64,000 nucleotides of DNA from Spirosoma fluviale (GCF_900230225.1 NZ_OCNH01000001.1:930001-994000), one strand, 5' to 3'. Counted from the first letter of the stretch, positions 26,776 through 36,909 are shown. Notes: generated by a model from the letters alone, not told the origin. Program-made: numbers and translations.

Positions 26776-27822
26776 ATGCACATTAATATATCCACACTGC
26801 TCGATGTGGCCATTGGCCTCATTTTCATCTTTTTTGTTTTCAGCATTTTTGTTTCGGGAATTGTCGAGTTGATCAACAGCCTGATCGAGCAACGGGCCAA
26901 GCTGCTTCGCCTTGCGCTGGGTAAATTGCTGGGGAAGGCACTGTCTAAGGAATTTTTTGAGCATCAACTTACCGAAATTAAGCAAGAGCACTTTGCCGGT
27001 TTCCGAAAGCCCATCAGCTATCTCTCGGCTGAGTCGTTTTCAACGGTGCTGATTGATTTATTAACCCGGTCGGCCGGTGGTCAGCTGCCGTCGGACCTGA
27101 AGCCTACTGAACAGACTTTTGAGAAGATTAAACAACTCAGTAACCAATCTGATGCCGGGAAATACGAAACAGTCATAAAATTAATCCAGCCCATCCTGGC
27201 TAAATCAGACAATTTTAACACCTTTCAAACGGAGCTGGAAAAGTGGTATAACGGCTACATGGAGCAGGTTTCGGGCTGGTTTAAGCGGTATGTGCAGGGC
27301 GTGCTGAGGCTGGTTGCGCTGGTGGTAACACTGCTGCTCAACGTAGATACCATTCACCTCACCAATCAGCTTTTCAACGACAATGGCCTGCGCGATCGAC
27401 TGGTCGATGCCGCCGTAAAAACGACGGCAGATGGGGGAGCCTCCTTCAAAAAAGATACGGCTTTCGTAAGCCAGCTTGCCCGGTATGACTCCAGTCTCGT
27501 TAAGAAAGACTCGCTTAACAGCAGTAAGATTCAGATTAAACCAGCGTTGACGGGGGCCGATAGCCTTGTGGTGCAGGCGGTCTATGTCGATTTTGTGAAA
27601 GGCCGGGTAGCCGATCTTAAATTACCAATTGGCTGGGTGCTGACGGGTAAACAAGGCCCCTGGTTACCGGGGCAGGATCATGGCGTCGCTTTTTTAGGCT
27701 GGCTGCTCACCGCTGCCGCGCTCTCGTTTGGTGCTCCTTTCTGGTTCGATCTGTTACTCAAACTGGTCAATATCCGGAATACGGCCCGTCGTCCGTCCGG
27801 TAACACCGGTTCGAGTAATTGA
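26776..27822 (+). CDS. Membrane protein of unknown function
   Basis: A 348-residue protein with an N-terminal TM helix (about 8-31), a long charged region rich in Lys, Glu and Gln (about 35-170), a second hydrophobic helix (about 175-192) and a C-terminal hydrophobic segment (about 302-330) containing GAPFWFDLLLKL. I recognise no enzyme motif. The charged middle part is probably soluble and helical. It stands alone between unrelated operons and has its own promoter-like box. It is a real gene judging by length, coding character and a closing short gap to the convergent gene. Confidence 0.78.
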   Translation: MHINISTLLDVAIGLIFIFFVFSIFVSGIVELINSLIEQRAKLLRLALGKLLGKALSKEFFEHQLTEIKQEHFAGFRKPISYLSAESFSTVLIDLLTRSAGGQLPSDLKPTEQTFEKIKQLSNQSDAGKYETVIKLIQPILAKSDNFNTFQTELEKWYNGYMEQVSGWFKRYVQGVLRLVALVVTLLLNVDTIHLTNQLFNDNGLRDRLVDAAVKTTADGGASFKKDTAFVSQLARYDSSLVKKDSLNSSKIQIKPALTGADSLVVQAVYVDFVKGRVADLKLPIGWVLTGKQGPWLPGQDHGVAFLGWLLTAAALSFGAPFWFDLLLKLVNIRNTARRPSGNTGSSN

Positions 27823-27862
27823 TTTTAGGACTAGCTTATATTTAGGGGTGTTTCACGATGCT

Positions 27863-28894
27863 TTAGCGCCAGCCGTCGGGTCGTTGCCCGGTGCGGTATG
27901 AACTTTCTGTACAGGCCGCGCAGGTATTCCAGAAAGGAAACTGAGTGATGGCGAAGGGCAATACGGGAGCGCGGAGCCGGTTAATGTAAACAATCTTTTC
28001 CCGCCGGGCCGATACCTGAAAATAGCCGAGTAGGGGTGGCCCGGTTGTATTGGTATTTCGTAAATTCCCCGCCAGTGTCGCCGGTGGTACATCGAAAACA
28101 CTGCCCACGTTACCCGTCAGATTCTGAATCGCCAGCCAATATTGATAAGCCTCCCGACTCAGCGACTGTTGGCCGATACGCAGATAAAAGGGTGAAATGT
28201 CGTCATTCGGTGCCGCAGCTACACGCTGACCGCTTAGTCGACGTCCATTGACGAGTCGGTCTGAGGCTAGCAAAATCTGACCCGCGCTGCGGCTGATGTC
28301 CCAGCAGTCAGAGCAGCACCGCTGGGCATAGGTCACGTTCGTACCGCTGGGCCGGAACAGTAAACAGTTATCGGCTTTTTCGTAATGAATCCAATCCCAC
28401 TGGTAGTAGTTCTCTTCCGCAGCCGGATCATTTACGTCGACAAATACCCTGAACTCGCCGTTGATGTTACTGCCGGGAATAGATTGAAACCGGGTATAGA
28501 CGGTATCAATGGGCGCAACTGGACGCAATAGTTCAGGATCAGAACGGTAGGTTAATTCCTGGTAAGTAATTGTCAATGTGTAAGTTCGGCCTGGCTCGCC
28601 CCGAAAATCCGTTGGCGAACTGAAGTTTCCCCGTCCATCGTCCAGGAAAATCGTACGCCGGTTCCGATCGTCAGATAATGTCATAGTGGCTCCTTTGACC
28701 CGCTCATCAAAGACGCTCTCCTGATTATTATAACCCGCCGAGAGCGTCAGCGCGAACCGGTATGGGCCGGGAGCGTCGGTGAGGGTTCCTTCAAACACCG
28801 GATATTTCGACCCACCTTTCAATTGCGGGTCATACGGTTCTACGCAGGATACGGCAAGTAGGGATAAGATCAGCAACCAGAAACGAACTGTCAT
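27863..28894 (-). CDS. DUF4249 lipoprotein
   Basis: A 343-residue lipoprotein: signal peptide with acceptor Cys in LAVSC (about 17), then a beta-rich domain (about 22-290) with the opening KYPVFEGTLTD and repeated strands typical of DUF4249 proteins. This family sits beside TonB-dependent receptors in Bacteroidota and is thought to be a cell-surface partner. Its ATG overlaps the receptor stop (ATGA, 28891-28894), so it is translated from the receptor transcript. Since the receptor is interrupted, this lipoprotein may be poorly expressed or without a partner. Confidence 0.85.
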   Translation of the reverse strand: MTVRFWLLILSLLAVSCVEPYDPQLKGGSKYPVFEGTLTDAPGPYRFALTLSAGYNNQESVFDERVKGATMTLSDDRNRRTIFLDDGRGNFSSPTDFRGEPGRTYTLTITYQELTYRSDPELLRPVAPIDTVYTRFQSIPGSNINGEFRVFVDVNDPAAEENYYQWDWIHYEKADNCLLFRPSGTNVTYAQRCCSDCWDISRSAGQILLASDRLVNGRRLSGQRVAAAPNDDISPFYLRIGQQSLSREAYQYWLAIQNLTGNVGSVFDVPPATLAGNLRNTNTTGPPLLGYFQVSARREKIVYINRLRAPVLPFAITQFPFWNTCAACTESSYRTGQRPDGWR

Positions 28895-29604
28895 AAACGA
28901 ATAGTATAACTTATGGAGGGAATGACGGCGCCTAACACGGAGAATTTATAAGCGGTCACGATGTTGTAGTAGTCAGCGTATCGGGGGGTAGTCTGCACAT
29001 AAATGGAATAGGCGTTGCGACGGCCCAGCATGTTGTAGAGCGAGAAGTTCCAGTCGCTCTCAAAACGTCGCCCGCTTCCACGCGGATTGCTGATGGTCAG
29101 GCCGATATCGGCACGCAGATAATCGGGAAGGCGGCTTTGGTTACGATCCGTATAATAGGGGACAATGCGGTTGCCGATATAAAGTTTGGCAACTGGATAG
29201 GTTACGGGTCGCCCTGAGTTGTAGACCCCGTTAAACGACAGGCTGATTCGGGAGTTTAGCTTATAATTCAGCACGGCGTTAAAGACGTGCGGCCGGTCAT
29301 GACCGGCGGGGTAATACTGACCATTGTTAACCGTTTCGGCCGGGCCGGACCCGGCGATGCGATAGCGGGTTTGGGAAAACGTATAACTCAGCCAGCCCGT
29401 CAGAAGACCGCTGCTTCGCCGGATGAATACTTCCAGCCCACGGGCAAAACCATCTCCCTGCAAGACGGCTGTTTCAGGATACGGATTCAGCAATAATGGC
29501 ACGTTGCCGCGAAAGTCATTAACACCGGTCAGCCATTTGTAAAACCCCTCTACGGATACCTCAAGGGCTGCACCGGGCAGGTGGTGGAAATAACCCAGAG
29601 ACAC
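28891..29604 (-). pseudogene. TonB-dependent receptor, C-terminal part after an in-frame amber codon
   Basis: 237 residues of outer-membrane beta-barrel in the same reading frame as the upstream part, directly after the TAG codon at 29605-29607. The first sense codon after the stop is GTG, which a gene caller can take as a start, but there is no signal peptide and the sequence starts mid-barrel. It continues receptor-type strands to the end and overlaps the DUF4249 gene by 4 bp. It is best read as the second half of one broken receptor. Confidence 0.82.
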
Positions 29605-31293
29605 CTAGTCCGCGATTTGTGGACGTAAATGGGTATCCGCTACTTTCCAGCGATCGGCTGGCAGGGCGGCCGTCGTATTGGAAAGCAGTTGTACGTACTG
29701 AACCATGCGGCCGATGCCCAACTTGACCGATACGCGTTCGCCCGGTGCCCAACGGACCGACATCCGGGGCTCTACATTACCGAATGTCGTTGAGAACCGA
29801 CCGCCGGGCGTTACGACCGAGTCCATAAGCGTTTCGGAAGAAGGGGTTTGCCCCGGACGGTAGCGGTAGGTTACGTCGGGCCCCAGCCGGGCCAGCCCCG
29901 ACACGCGCAAACCCGCCTGCATCGACCATCGCTTGTTCAACGTCAGGTCGGTATGGCTGTAGAGGGCTCCCTCCAGCGCCTGTTCGTTAGGGAGCGTAAC
30001 CGGATTGATCTGGGAGGCTCCTCCCAAAGCCTCCAACTGGCCGGCAGTCACCCCGTAGCGTATGCCAATAGCACCCACATCGGTATGCCAGCGGTCGTTG
30101 GGCGTGTAGGTGAAGTTGGTTTTTAGGTGTGAATAATCCAGTCCTGAGGTTAACTGGTAGGCACTGGACGAATCGGGTGTGCTGACCGTTGCCTGGTAGC
30201 GGCTCCAGACAAGGCTGCTTTGAGCCTGCCAGCGAGCCGACAGGTAGCGCGACCACTGTAGCGTTAGCGAACGGGTCTGCCAACCGAAAGTAGACGATGA
30301 GCCGCTGAGTTCAACCTGGCGTAGCGAGTCACCGGGCAGTGTAAAGCGGTCGGCGCTACTGAATGCGGTCAGTGAAATTTTATTGCGGGCGTCAGGCCGG
30401 TAATCGAAGCGGGCTGTCAAGTCGTGAAAACCACCTCGTACGCCAGTCAATGCCCGAACCGGGAACAGGGCCAGTAATGGGTTAACCGTAGAGAGCCGAC
30501 CGGCTATATAAGCTGTCAACTTTTGGCGAATAAGGGGCATTTCCAGCTTCAGTCGGCTACTTAGCAGGCCTACCCCAATAACCAGCTCGGGTTTTGTGGC
30601 ATTGGCATCGCGGAGCCTAACCTGAAGTACGGAGGCCGCCCGGCCACCATAACCGGCCGGGGCTGTTCCCCGATAGAACGACATGTCCTGTACCACATCG
30701 GGATTAAACACCGACAGAAAGCCTAAAAGATGTTGGGCATTAAACAAAGGGACTTCATCGAGCAGCATTAAGTTCTGGTCGGCACTGCCCCCTCGTACGT
30801 TAAAGCCGCTGGAAGCCTCTCCGACATTACTTACCCCTGGTAGTAATTGCACCGAGCGCATAACGTCCAATTCACCCAGCAGCACCGGTAATGTGCGCAG
30901 GGTTCGTACCGACAGGGTGGTCAAGCCAACGGAGCTACTACGTACGGCCTGACCGGGTTGCGTACCCGTCACCGTAGCCTCCCGCAGAAGTGAGATTCGT
31001 TCAACCAAAGAAACAGTCAAGGCCGTATTTGCCCGAATGGTCAGGCTACGCTGCTGGGTTTCATAGCCCTGGTGGGAGAACTGAATCGTTTGCAGGCCCT
31101 TGGGAATCGGAAGCCGATAATAACCCAACGAGTCAGTGGTCGTTCCAAAGCCCGTATCCAATACCAGCAGCGATGAGCCTGACAAGGGTTGCTCGGCAGC
31201 ATCGCGCACATAACCGGTTAGCAAAAACGTAGACTGAGCCCAACCGTTGATCGAAAGAAATGTTGTTAACAGGAAAAGGTAGAAAACCTTCAT
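29605..31293 (-). pseudogene. TonB-dependent receptor, N-terminal part, ended by a premature amber codon
   Basis: 562 residues: signal peptide (about 1-19, ending GWAQ), carboxypeptidase-regulatory-like domain (about 22-110), plug with GFNVRGGSADQN (about 163) and YGGRAASVLQV (about 212), then two thirds of the barrel. It ends HLRPQIAD-stop, and the frame goes on as VSLGYFHHLPG. In receptors of this type the stop position is usually Gln in an ADQ-x-x-LGY context, so a single CAG to TAG change explains the break. Without its last barrel strands the product should not fold in the outer membrane. Confidence 0.85.
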
Positions 31294-31354
31294 TTGCCGT
31301 ATACTGCGTAAAATAGACTTTCATTGTTCAGATTTTTAACGAAGAGCTATTGAC

Positions 31355-31435
31355 ATGAACTAGAGAAAGTACCAGAAAGGACGCTGGCAAGTCCGTATGC
31401 AGGGCAAAAAGGTTTTAGGACGTATCGGCAATTAA
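31355..31435 (+). pseudogene. Possible short relic of an AP2/integrase-like DNA-binding segment
   Basis: A short frame reads Met-Asn-stop, then KYQKGRWQVRMQGKKVLGRIG and a stop. The W-x-V-R-x-x-GK pattern resembles the start of AP2-like or integrase arm domains. At about 25 residues the similarity could be chance. The 288-bp gap around it otherwise holds only a terminator. Confidence 0.2.
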
Positions 31436-31477
31436 GTGAAATTACTGCTTGATGGCAACTTTATGCCAGTACAGTAG

Positions 31478-31522
31478 ATTGCCCCGGCACCATCTGGACT
31501 GATTTGATGGTGCCGGGGCAAT
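31478..31522 (-). terminator. Terminator hairpin after the LuxR-type gene
   Basis: Perfect 17-bp arms (31478-31494 and 31506-31522) of very GC-rich sequence downstream of the leftward LuxR gene. Confidence 0.7.
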
Positions 31523-31582
31523 CGTTTCTATTCAGAATGAACTATTTTTTTGAAGAGGATCGGTGCATTACCTCTCATAAAA

Positions 31583-31816
31583 TCAGGGCGTTACCAAACC
31601 GGTTCGTACGGCCCAGAGCGCCAGACCAACCCTACTTTTTACACTGAATCGTTCGAAAAGCGTTTCACGATACCCGTCCACCGTACGGGGGCTGACGCAC
31701 ATACGGTCGGCAATTTGAACGTACGTTAATTCGGAGCAGGCCAGTTGTAAAAAGTGACGTTCGCGCGGATTCAACTTGACTGAATTAAGGTTGTAGGGAG
31801 GGCGTTGGTTAGTCAT
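31583..31816 (-). CDS. Stand-alone LuxR-type HTH DNA-binding protein
   Basis: A 77-residue protein that is almost wholly a LuxR/GerE helix-turn-helix: LNPRERHFLQLACSELTY, then the recognition helix region CVSPRTVDGYRETLFERF. It matches the C-terminal domain of NarL/DegU-type response regulators of Bacteroidota, but no receiver domain precedes it and the region upstream shows none. It may be a small transcription factor of the single-domain type or a truncated regulator. The ATG at 31816 gives a complete HTH, so I treat it as intact. Confidence 0.78.
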   Translation of the reverse strand: MTNQRPPYNLNSVKLNPRERHFLQLACSELTYVQIADRMCVSPRTVDGYRETLFERFSVKSRVGLALWAVRTGLVTP

Positions 31817-31930
31817 GATTTCAGGATATGGAGAGTTGGAATGTTCACTTCGGTAGATAACGGTGAAAATAAACAGAGCCTACGCTTTTTCCCAAATCAT
31901 CTGTGTTAACGGTTGTTTTCTGTTTCTCAG

Positions 31931-32908
31931 TTAGTTAAAACCTAATTTTTCGCGCACCCGTGCAATGGTTTGGCCTGCTACAACCCGCGCTTTGGCTTCA
32001 CCCGCCTGAAGTTCGGCTTCGAGGGCATCGTTGTTGGTCATGTAAAAATTGAATCGTTCACGCTCTTCGGCAAACTGCTCCAGAATGAGTTCGTAGAATG
32101 CTTTTTTCGCCATGCCATAGCCGTAATTCCCGCCTTCGTAAAGGCTACGCATTTCGGCAATTTTTTCGTCCGATGCCAGTAACGAATACAACTGGAACGT
32201 AATATCCGTAGCCGGGTCTTTGGGCTCTTCGAGCGGTGTCGAATCTGATTTTATCTTCTTGATCACTTTCCATAGCTCGTTTTCAGGCAGGAAAATGTCG
32301 ATGTAGTTGTTATACGACTTACTCATTTTGGCCCCGTCGATACCCGGAATCGTCATGAGCCGGTCGTCGATACGCGCTTCGGGCAGCACAAACACATCTT
32401 CGTCATACTGTCTGTTGAATGCACTGGCAATGTCACGGGTCATTTCGATGTGTTGCCGCTGGTCTTTTCCAACGGGGATGATTTCGGCATCATACAGCAG
32501 AATATCGGCGGCCTGCAAGACCGGGTACACGAACAAACCCGTATTGACCGGACCCGTGGCCCGATCCGATTTTTCCTTAAACGACGTAGCGTTGTTCAGC
32601 ATTGGAATGGGCGTGAAGCAACTGAGGTGCCACGCCAGTTCGGTATGCTCGGCCACCCGCGACTGCCGCCAGAATGTGTTCTTGGCGGTATCCAGGCCAA
32701 AGGCCAGCCAGGTAGCCGCTACGGCTCGGGTAAACTCCCGACGCGTAGGGCCGTCTTTGATGGTCGTGAGCGAATGAAGATCCGCAATGAATAAAAACGA
32801 CTCATTGTCGGGCTGTTTGGATAAGTCGATGGCAGGCTTAATTGCCCCCAGAATGTTCCCCAAATGCGGTCGCCCGCTGCTCTGAATACCTGTTAAAATG
32901 CGTGACAT
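31931..32908 (-). CDS. trpS: Tryptophanyl-tRNA synthetase
   Basis: A 325-residue class I aminoacyl-tRNA synthetase of usual bacterial TrpRS length. The HIGH-type signature is RPHLGNILGA (about 13-22) and the KMSKS loop is AKMSKSYNN (about 196). It charges tRNA-Trp in the cytoplasm. A palindromic GGAGTTA repeat lies immediately upstream of its start codon, in what should be its promoter or leader region. Confidence 0.96.
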   Translation of the reverse strand: MSRILTGIQSSGRPHLGNILGAIKPAIDLSKQPDNESFLFIADLHSLTTIKDGPTRREFTRAVAATWLAFGLDTAKNTFWRQSRVAEHTELAWHLSCFTPIPMLNNATSFKEKSDRATGPVNTGLFVYPVLQAADILLYDAEIIPVGKDQRQHIEMTRDIASAFNRQYDEDVFVLPEARIDDRLMTIPGIDGAKMSKSYNNYIDIFLPENELWKVIKKIKSDSTPLEEPKDPATDITFQLYSLLASDEKIAEMRSLYEGGNYGYGMAKKAFYELILEQFAEERERFNFYMTNNDALEAELQAGEAKARVVAGQTIARVREKLGFN

Positions 32909-32925
32909 GGGTTTTTTAGTTGTTA

Positions 32926-33038
32926 GGAGTTAGGAGTTAGGAGTTAGGAGTCAGGAGGGCTGACCGCACCGGCGGACCGGCGTGTTTTTTTGCTGGTGCG
33001 TCAGCCCTCCTAACTCCTCGCTCCTAACTCCTAACTCC
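32926..33038. repeat. Palindromic GGAGTTA-heptamer repeat, copy 2
   Basis: Arms 32926-32963 and 33001-33038 match at 35 of 38 positions. They carry the same GGAGTTA heptamers, a GGAGCGA variant unit and a GCTGA end as copy 1 at 10102-10200. A partial third unit (GCTCCTCGCTCCTAA) follows at 33048-33062. The element fills most of the 171-bp gap between maeB and trpS. Confidence 0.82.
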
Positions 33039-33079
33039 TTAAAAAATGCTCCTCGCTCCTAATACTTACTACTAACTAC

Positions 33080-35347
33080 TTACTTCCCTTGTGCTTCTAC
33101 TACGGCAATGGCGACCATATTGACAATTTCACGCTCCGATGAACCTAGCTGCAAGACATACACCGGCTTGCGGATGCCGAGCAGGATAGGCCCGATGGCA
33201 TCGAAACCGGCCGCTTCACTCATTAAGTTGTAGGCGATGTTGGCCGCCGACAGGTTCGGAAAAATGAGTGTATTGGCCCCTTCACCAACCAGCTTGCTGA
33301 ATGGGTGGTTTTGCTGAAGCAACTCGGTATTGAACGCTAAGTGCGCCTGAATTTCCCCATCCACCACCAGGTCGGGGTGTTTGCGTTGCAGGATGTCGAC
33401 GGCCCGATTCATCTTTTCTGCATCTTCCCCCTGGGCACTGCCAAAGTTCGAATAAGTGACCAGGGCAATGCGGGGCTTTATGTTGAATCGCTCCACGGTT
33501 TGAGCCGTGAGTTCGGTAATTTCAACGATTTCCTCCGCCGTTGGATTAAAGTTGACGGTGGTATCGGAGAAGAACAGCGGCCCGCGCTTGGTAAGCAAAA
33601 TGTACATCCCTGCCACGCGCTTCACCCCCGGTTCTTTGCCGATGATCTGAAGAGCGGGCCGGATGGTTTCGGGATACGAACCCGTCAAGCCCGAAATCAG
33701 GGCGTCGGCCTCACCGGTTTCGACCATCATGGCCCCGAAATAATTGCGGTAGTACATCATCTTGCGCGCTTCGGTCGGGTTGACACCCTTGCGTTTCCGC
33801 TTGTCGAAATACACACTCGCAAACTTCTCGATCAACCCCGTTTGCTCGGGTGCGCGGGGATCGAGAATCGGAATATGCCCTAGGTCAAGGCTGTTTTCCT
33901 GGATGAGCCGCTCAATCTTGGCACGCTCGCCGAGCAGGATCGGGTGGGCAATGCCTTCGTCCCGTACCTGCTGGGCCGCTTTTAGTACTTTCAGGTTTTC
34001 GGCATCGGCAAAAACAACCCGTTTGGGGTTCGCTTTGGCTTTTGTCAGAATAACCCGCGAAATCTGGTTGTCTTGTCCCAGTCGGCGGGCAAGCTGGTGT
34101 TCGTAGGCCTCCCAATCCGTAATGGGCGACCGCGCCACCCCCGACTCGATGGCCGCTTTCGCCACCGCCGGAGCTACTGTAGATAACAGACGCGGGTCAA
34201 CGGGTTTGGGCAAAATATACGTCCGGCCAAAAATCATGTTCGACTCTCCATAGGCCAGATTGACCAGATCCGGTACGGGCTTTTTGGCTAAATCGGCCAG
34301 CGCGTAGGTAGCCGCCAGCTTCATGGCTTCGTTGATTTCGGTAGCCCGAACGTCGAGCGCCCCCCGGAAAATGTACGGGAAACCGAGAACGTTATTGACC
34401 TGATTGGGGTAATCGGATCGACCCGTGGCCATAATAATGTCGGGTCGGGCGGCCATGGCGTCGTCGTAACTGATTTCCGGATTTGGATTGGCCATGGCAA
34501 ACACAACGGCATCTTTGGCCATCAGGCGAATCATGTCCTGATTAACGATATTTCCTTTGGATAACCCTACAAATACATCGGCTCCGGCAAAGGCGTCTTC
34601 CAGCGTTTTGATGTCGCGGCTGGTGGCAAACGGTTGCATAAGTTCGCTCAGGTCGGTGCGGTCAGTGCGAAGCGGACCGTTCACATCGAACATCACCATG
34701 TTTTCGTGTTTGGCCCCCAGGGCAATGTATTGGCGGGCGCACGAAATAGCGGCTGCTCCCGCGCCCAGAATAACGAATTTTGCGGTTTCGATGGGCTTGT
34801 GAACCAGCTCAAGCGCGTTGAGCAAAGCTGCCCCGCTTACGATGGCCGTACCGTGCTGATCATCGTGCATGACGGGGATGTTCATCTCCCGTTTGAGCCG
34901 TTCTTCAATCTCGAAACATTCCGGCGCTTTGATGTCTTCCAGGTTCACACCACCAAACGTCGGTTCCAGAATCTTGACCGTTCGCACAAACTCGTCGATA
35001 TTGGTCGTGTTCAGTTCCAGGTCGAAAACGTCGATGTCGGAATAGATTTTGAACAGCAGCCCTTTTCCTTCCATAACGGGTTTGCTGGCGTCCGGGCCAA
35101 TATTGCCCAGTCCTAAAACGGCTGTACCATTGCTGATTACAGCCACCAGATTTCCTTTGGCGGTGTATTTGAAGGCATCGTCGGGGTTGGCTTCAATGGC
35201 CAGACAAGGCTCAGCAACGCCGGGAGAGTAAGCAAGTGAAAGGTCGCGCTGGGTGCTGTATTCTTTAGTTGGCACGACTTCAAGTTTTCCCGGACGTCCT
35301 TTAGCGTGGTAGTCGAGGGCATCTTCGCGCCGTATTTTTTGATTCAT
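33080..35347 (-). CDS. maeB: NADP-dependent malic enzyme with C-terminal phosphotransacetylase-like domain
   Basis: A 755-residue protein of the MaeB type. Residues about 15-410 form malic enzyme: catalytic region with [12 protein letters not shown], the KAPECFEIE segment, HDDQHGTA and a Rossmann loop VILGAGAAA (about 192). Residues about 430-755 form a phosphate-acetyltransferase-like domain, known in this group to act mainly in regulation by acetyl-CoA. It converts malate to pyruvate and CO2 with NADP reduction. Start taken at ATG 35347 (MNQKIRRED); the upstream 36 residues of the longer frame are not family-like. Confidence 0.95.
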   Translation of the reverse strand: MNQKIRREDALDYHAKGRPGKLEVVPTKEYSTQRDLSLAYSPGVAEPCLAIEANPDDAFKYTAKGNLVAVISNGTAVLGLGNIGPDASKPVMEGKGLLFKIYSDIDVFDLELNTTNIDEFVRTVKILEPTFGGVNLEDIKAPECFEIEERLKREMNIPVMHDDQHGTAIVSGAALLNALELVHKPIETAKFVILGAGAAAISCARQYIALGAKHENMVMFDVNGPLRTDRTDLSELMQPFATSRDIKTLEDAFAGADVFVGLSKGNIVNQDMIRLMAKDAVVFAMANPNPEISYDDAMAARPDIIMATGRSDYPNQVNNVLGFPYIFRGALDVRATEINEAMKLAATYALADLAKKPVPDLVNLAYGESNMIFGRTYILPKPVDPRLLSTVAPAVAKAAIESGVARSPITDWEAYEHQLARRLGQDNQISRVILTKAKANPKRVVFADAENLKVLKAAQQVRDEGIAHPILLGERAKIERLIQENSLDLGHIPILDPRAPEQTGLIEKFASVYFDKRKRKGVNPTEARKMMYYRNYFGAMMVETGEADALISGLTGSYPETIRPALQIIGKEPGVKRVAGMYILLTKRGPLFFSDTTVNFNPTAEEIVEITELTAQTVERFNIKPRIALVTYSNFGSAQGEDAEKMNRAVDILQRKHPDLVVDGEIQAHLAFNTELLQQNHPFSKLVGEGANTLIFPNLSAANIAYNLMSEAAGFDAIGPILLGIRKPVYVLQLGSSEREIVNMVAIAVVEAQGK

Positions 35348-35420
35348 ACTGTTGATGACGAGGGGTATTGTCCCGCTGATTGGAGCGTGAAGGTACGGAA
35401 AAAGTAGGCCGGGTGGCGTA

Positions 35421-36449
35421 TCAATCTGTCCGGATAACGCTGTGCCGATCCACATAGACCCAGCCTGTCCAGCAAATCAGCAGTAAAAAAACGAGCAGAA
35501 TGGTGCGAAATAAGGGGTTTGTCCGGGTTGGTTCAAAAACGGGCTCTGCCGACTGAAGACGGACGGCATGATCCTGGTAAATGCCATAGACTGAAATCAG
35601 TCCGTACTTGATGTATTTGTCGCCGATGGTGAGCGGCTCGGTATGGGCAATCTTTTTACGAAACTCGCTTTCCGGAATCAATAACGTAATTGGCTGATTG
35701 ACACGAATAACTTCTTTAAGCGGTTGCAGGGATTGAGTATAAGCTCTCCTGCTGGCGTAAAAGTTGAGTTCCGGCCATTGGCGCAACCGAACATAAACAC
35801 CCTTAAAACTCCCTTTGGGACGGTTTTCTGTAATCCGGTCAACTACATCCGTCACGGCAGTCAGCCTGGCTTTGGTGTGGTCAGCCTGATTATGGGCAAG
35901 GTATCCAAAGAGTATGTTGGCGATAATGAACAAAGCCAGTCCGGCTAAAAGCCACCGAAGGCGATTGCGTTCGGGAAGGGTCACGACTTTCCGGTAGGGG
36001 ATCGACTCACCAAATTGGCAGAAATGAGCTTTTAGGCGGTCATACTCCGGAAATGTGTTCGATTTGATGATGAAAAAATCATTTTTCAGATAAACTGTCA
36101 ATACCATAAAAGAGTCTCCCCGGCCAACTTCTTTCCGCTCATTGTGCGCAACAATATCGCTGTACCGGAATTGTCTTGTTTTTCGGGCCAGTTTCCGGAT
36201 GCTGAATCCCTGTTCTGATAGGGTTACCGTTTTTGTTAAACGCCAGCATTCGGCCAGATAAGGTATCCATATAAACGCAGCCGCTGCACCATATAGGGGC
36301 GCAAAACTAAGATCGGCATAGGGTTGCCCGGCCAGCGCAATGGTTACGGGTAATACAACCGTTGCCAGCAGTATCATGAAGAGGCCAAATACGAGCCAGT
36401 AAACAATCCGCTGACTTATCCGAAACGTTTCTTCCCGTTGAGCTACCAT
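35421..36449 (-). CDS. Membrane protein of unknown function
   Basis: A 342-residue protein with two N-terminal TM helices (about 15-60), a cytosolic-looking domain of about 80 residues (SEQGFSIRKLARKTRQF onward), a third TM helix (about 172-190), an external region rich in Arg and Tyr, and a C-terminal helix (about 310-330). I do not recognise a named family; the SEQGF to YSDI part recalls PH-like membrane proteins, a weak impression only. ATG 36449 was chosen because the longer frame overlaps the thioesterase gene. Confidence 0.7.
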   Translation of the reverse strand: MVAQREETFRISQRIVYWLVFGLFMILLATVVLPVTIALAGQPYADLSFAPLYGAAAAFIWIPYLAECWRLTKTVTLSEQGFSIRKLARKTRQFRYSDIVAHNERKEVGRGDSFMVLTVYLKNDFFIIKSNTFPEYDRLKAHFCQFGESIPYRKVVTLPERNRLRWLLAGLALFIIANILFGYLAHNQADHTKARLTAVTDVVDRITENRPKGSFKGVYVRLRQWPELNFYASRRAYTQSLQPLKEVIRVNQPITLLIPESEFRKKIAHTEPLTIGDKYIKYGLISVYGIYQDHAVRLQSAEPVFEPTRTNPLFRTILLVFLLLICWTGWVYVDRHSVIRTD

Positions 36450-36475
36450 AAAACAAATGCTGACGTGGTAACAAC

Positions 36476-36892
36476 TTAACTCCCGATTACGGCAATAGTT
36501 AACCGGCTTACGCACACAAGCTTTTCCTGTTCGTCCGTGATGCGAATATCCCAGACATGGGTCGTACGGCCAACATGAATAGGGGTACAGCGCCCGTACA
36601 CCCAGCCACTTCGAACCGAGCGGATGTGGTTGGCATTTATTTCAAGGCCCACCGCCCGTTGTTTGGTGGGGTCATCCAACATCATGTACGAGGCCACGCT
36701 GCCCAGCGTTTCTGCCAGTACGACGGAGGCTCCCCCGTGTAAAATGCCAAAGGGCTGATGTGTGCGCTTATCCACCGGCATACGGGCGATCAGATACCCT
36801 TCGCCAGCTTCGGTAAACTCAATGCCCAGGTGCGTACCGATAGAGTCAGTATGAATAAATTCAAGTGTACTTAAGTCAACCCCAGTTTTCAT
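36476..36892 (-). CDS. Hotdog-fold acyl-CoA thioesterase (PaaI/MenI type)
   Basis: A 138-residue hotdog protein. The signature FGILHGGASVVLAETLGS (about 57-74) carries the conserved HGG and the catalytic Glu of the PaaI/1,4-dihydroxy-2-naphthoyl-CoA thioesterase group. Such enzymes hydrolyse aromatic or acyl-CoA; Bacteroidota make menaquinone, so a MenI role is possible but not shown by the neighbours. ATG 36892 is preferred over the 17-residue longer reading because family members begin close to this point. Divergent from the histidine phosphatase. Confidence 0.85.
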   Translation of the reverse strand: MKTGVDLSTLEFIHTDSIGTHLGIEFTEAGEGYLIARMPVDKRTHQPFGILHGGASVVLAETLGSVASYMMLDDPTKQRAVGLEINANHIRSVRSGWVYGRCTPIHVGRTTHVWDIRITDEQEKLVCVSRLTIAVIGS

Positions 36893-36909
36893 AAAGAGCG
36901 CGTTTTGTG

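Noticed and set aside
10102..33038. CRISPR array suggested by repeated GGAGTTA units
   Set aside because: The units are 7 bp, contiguous without spacers and arranged as palindromes; no cas genes are present.
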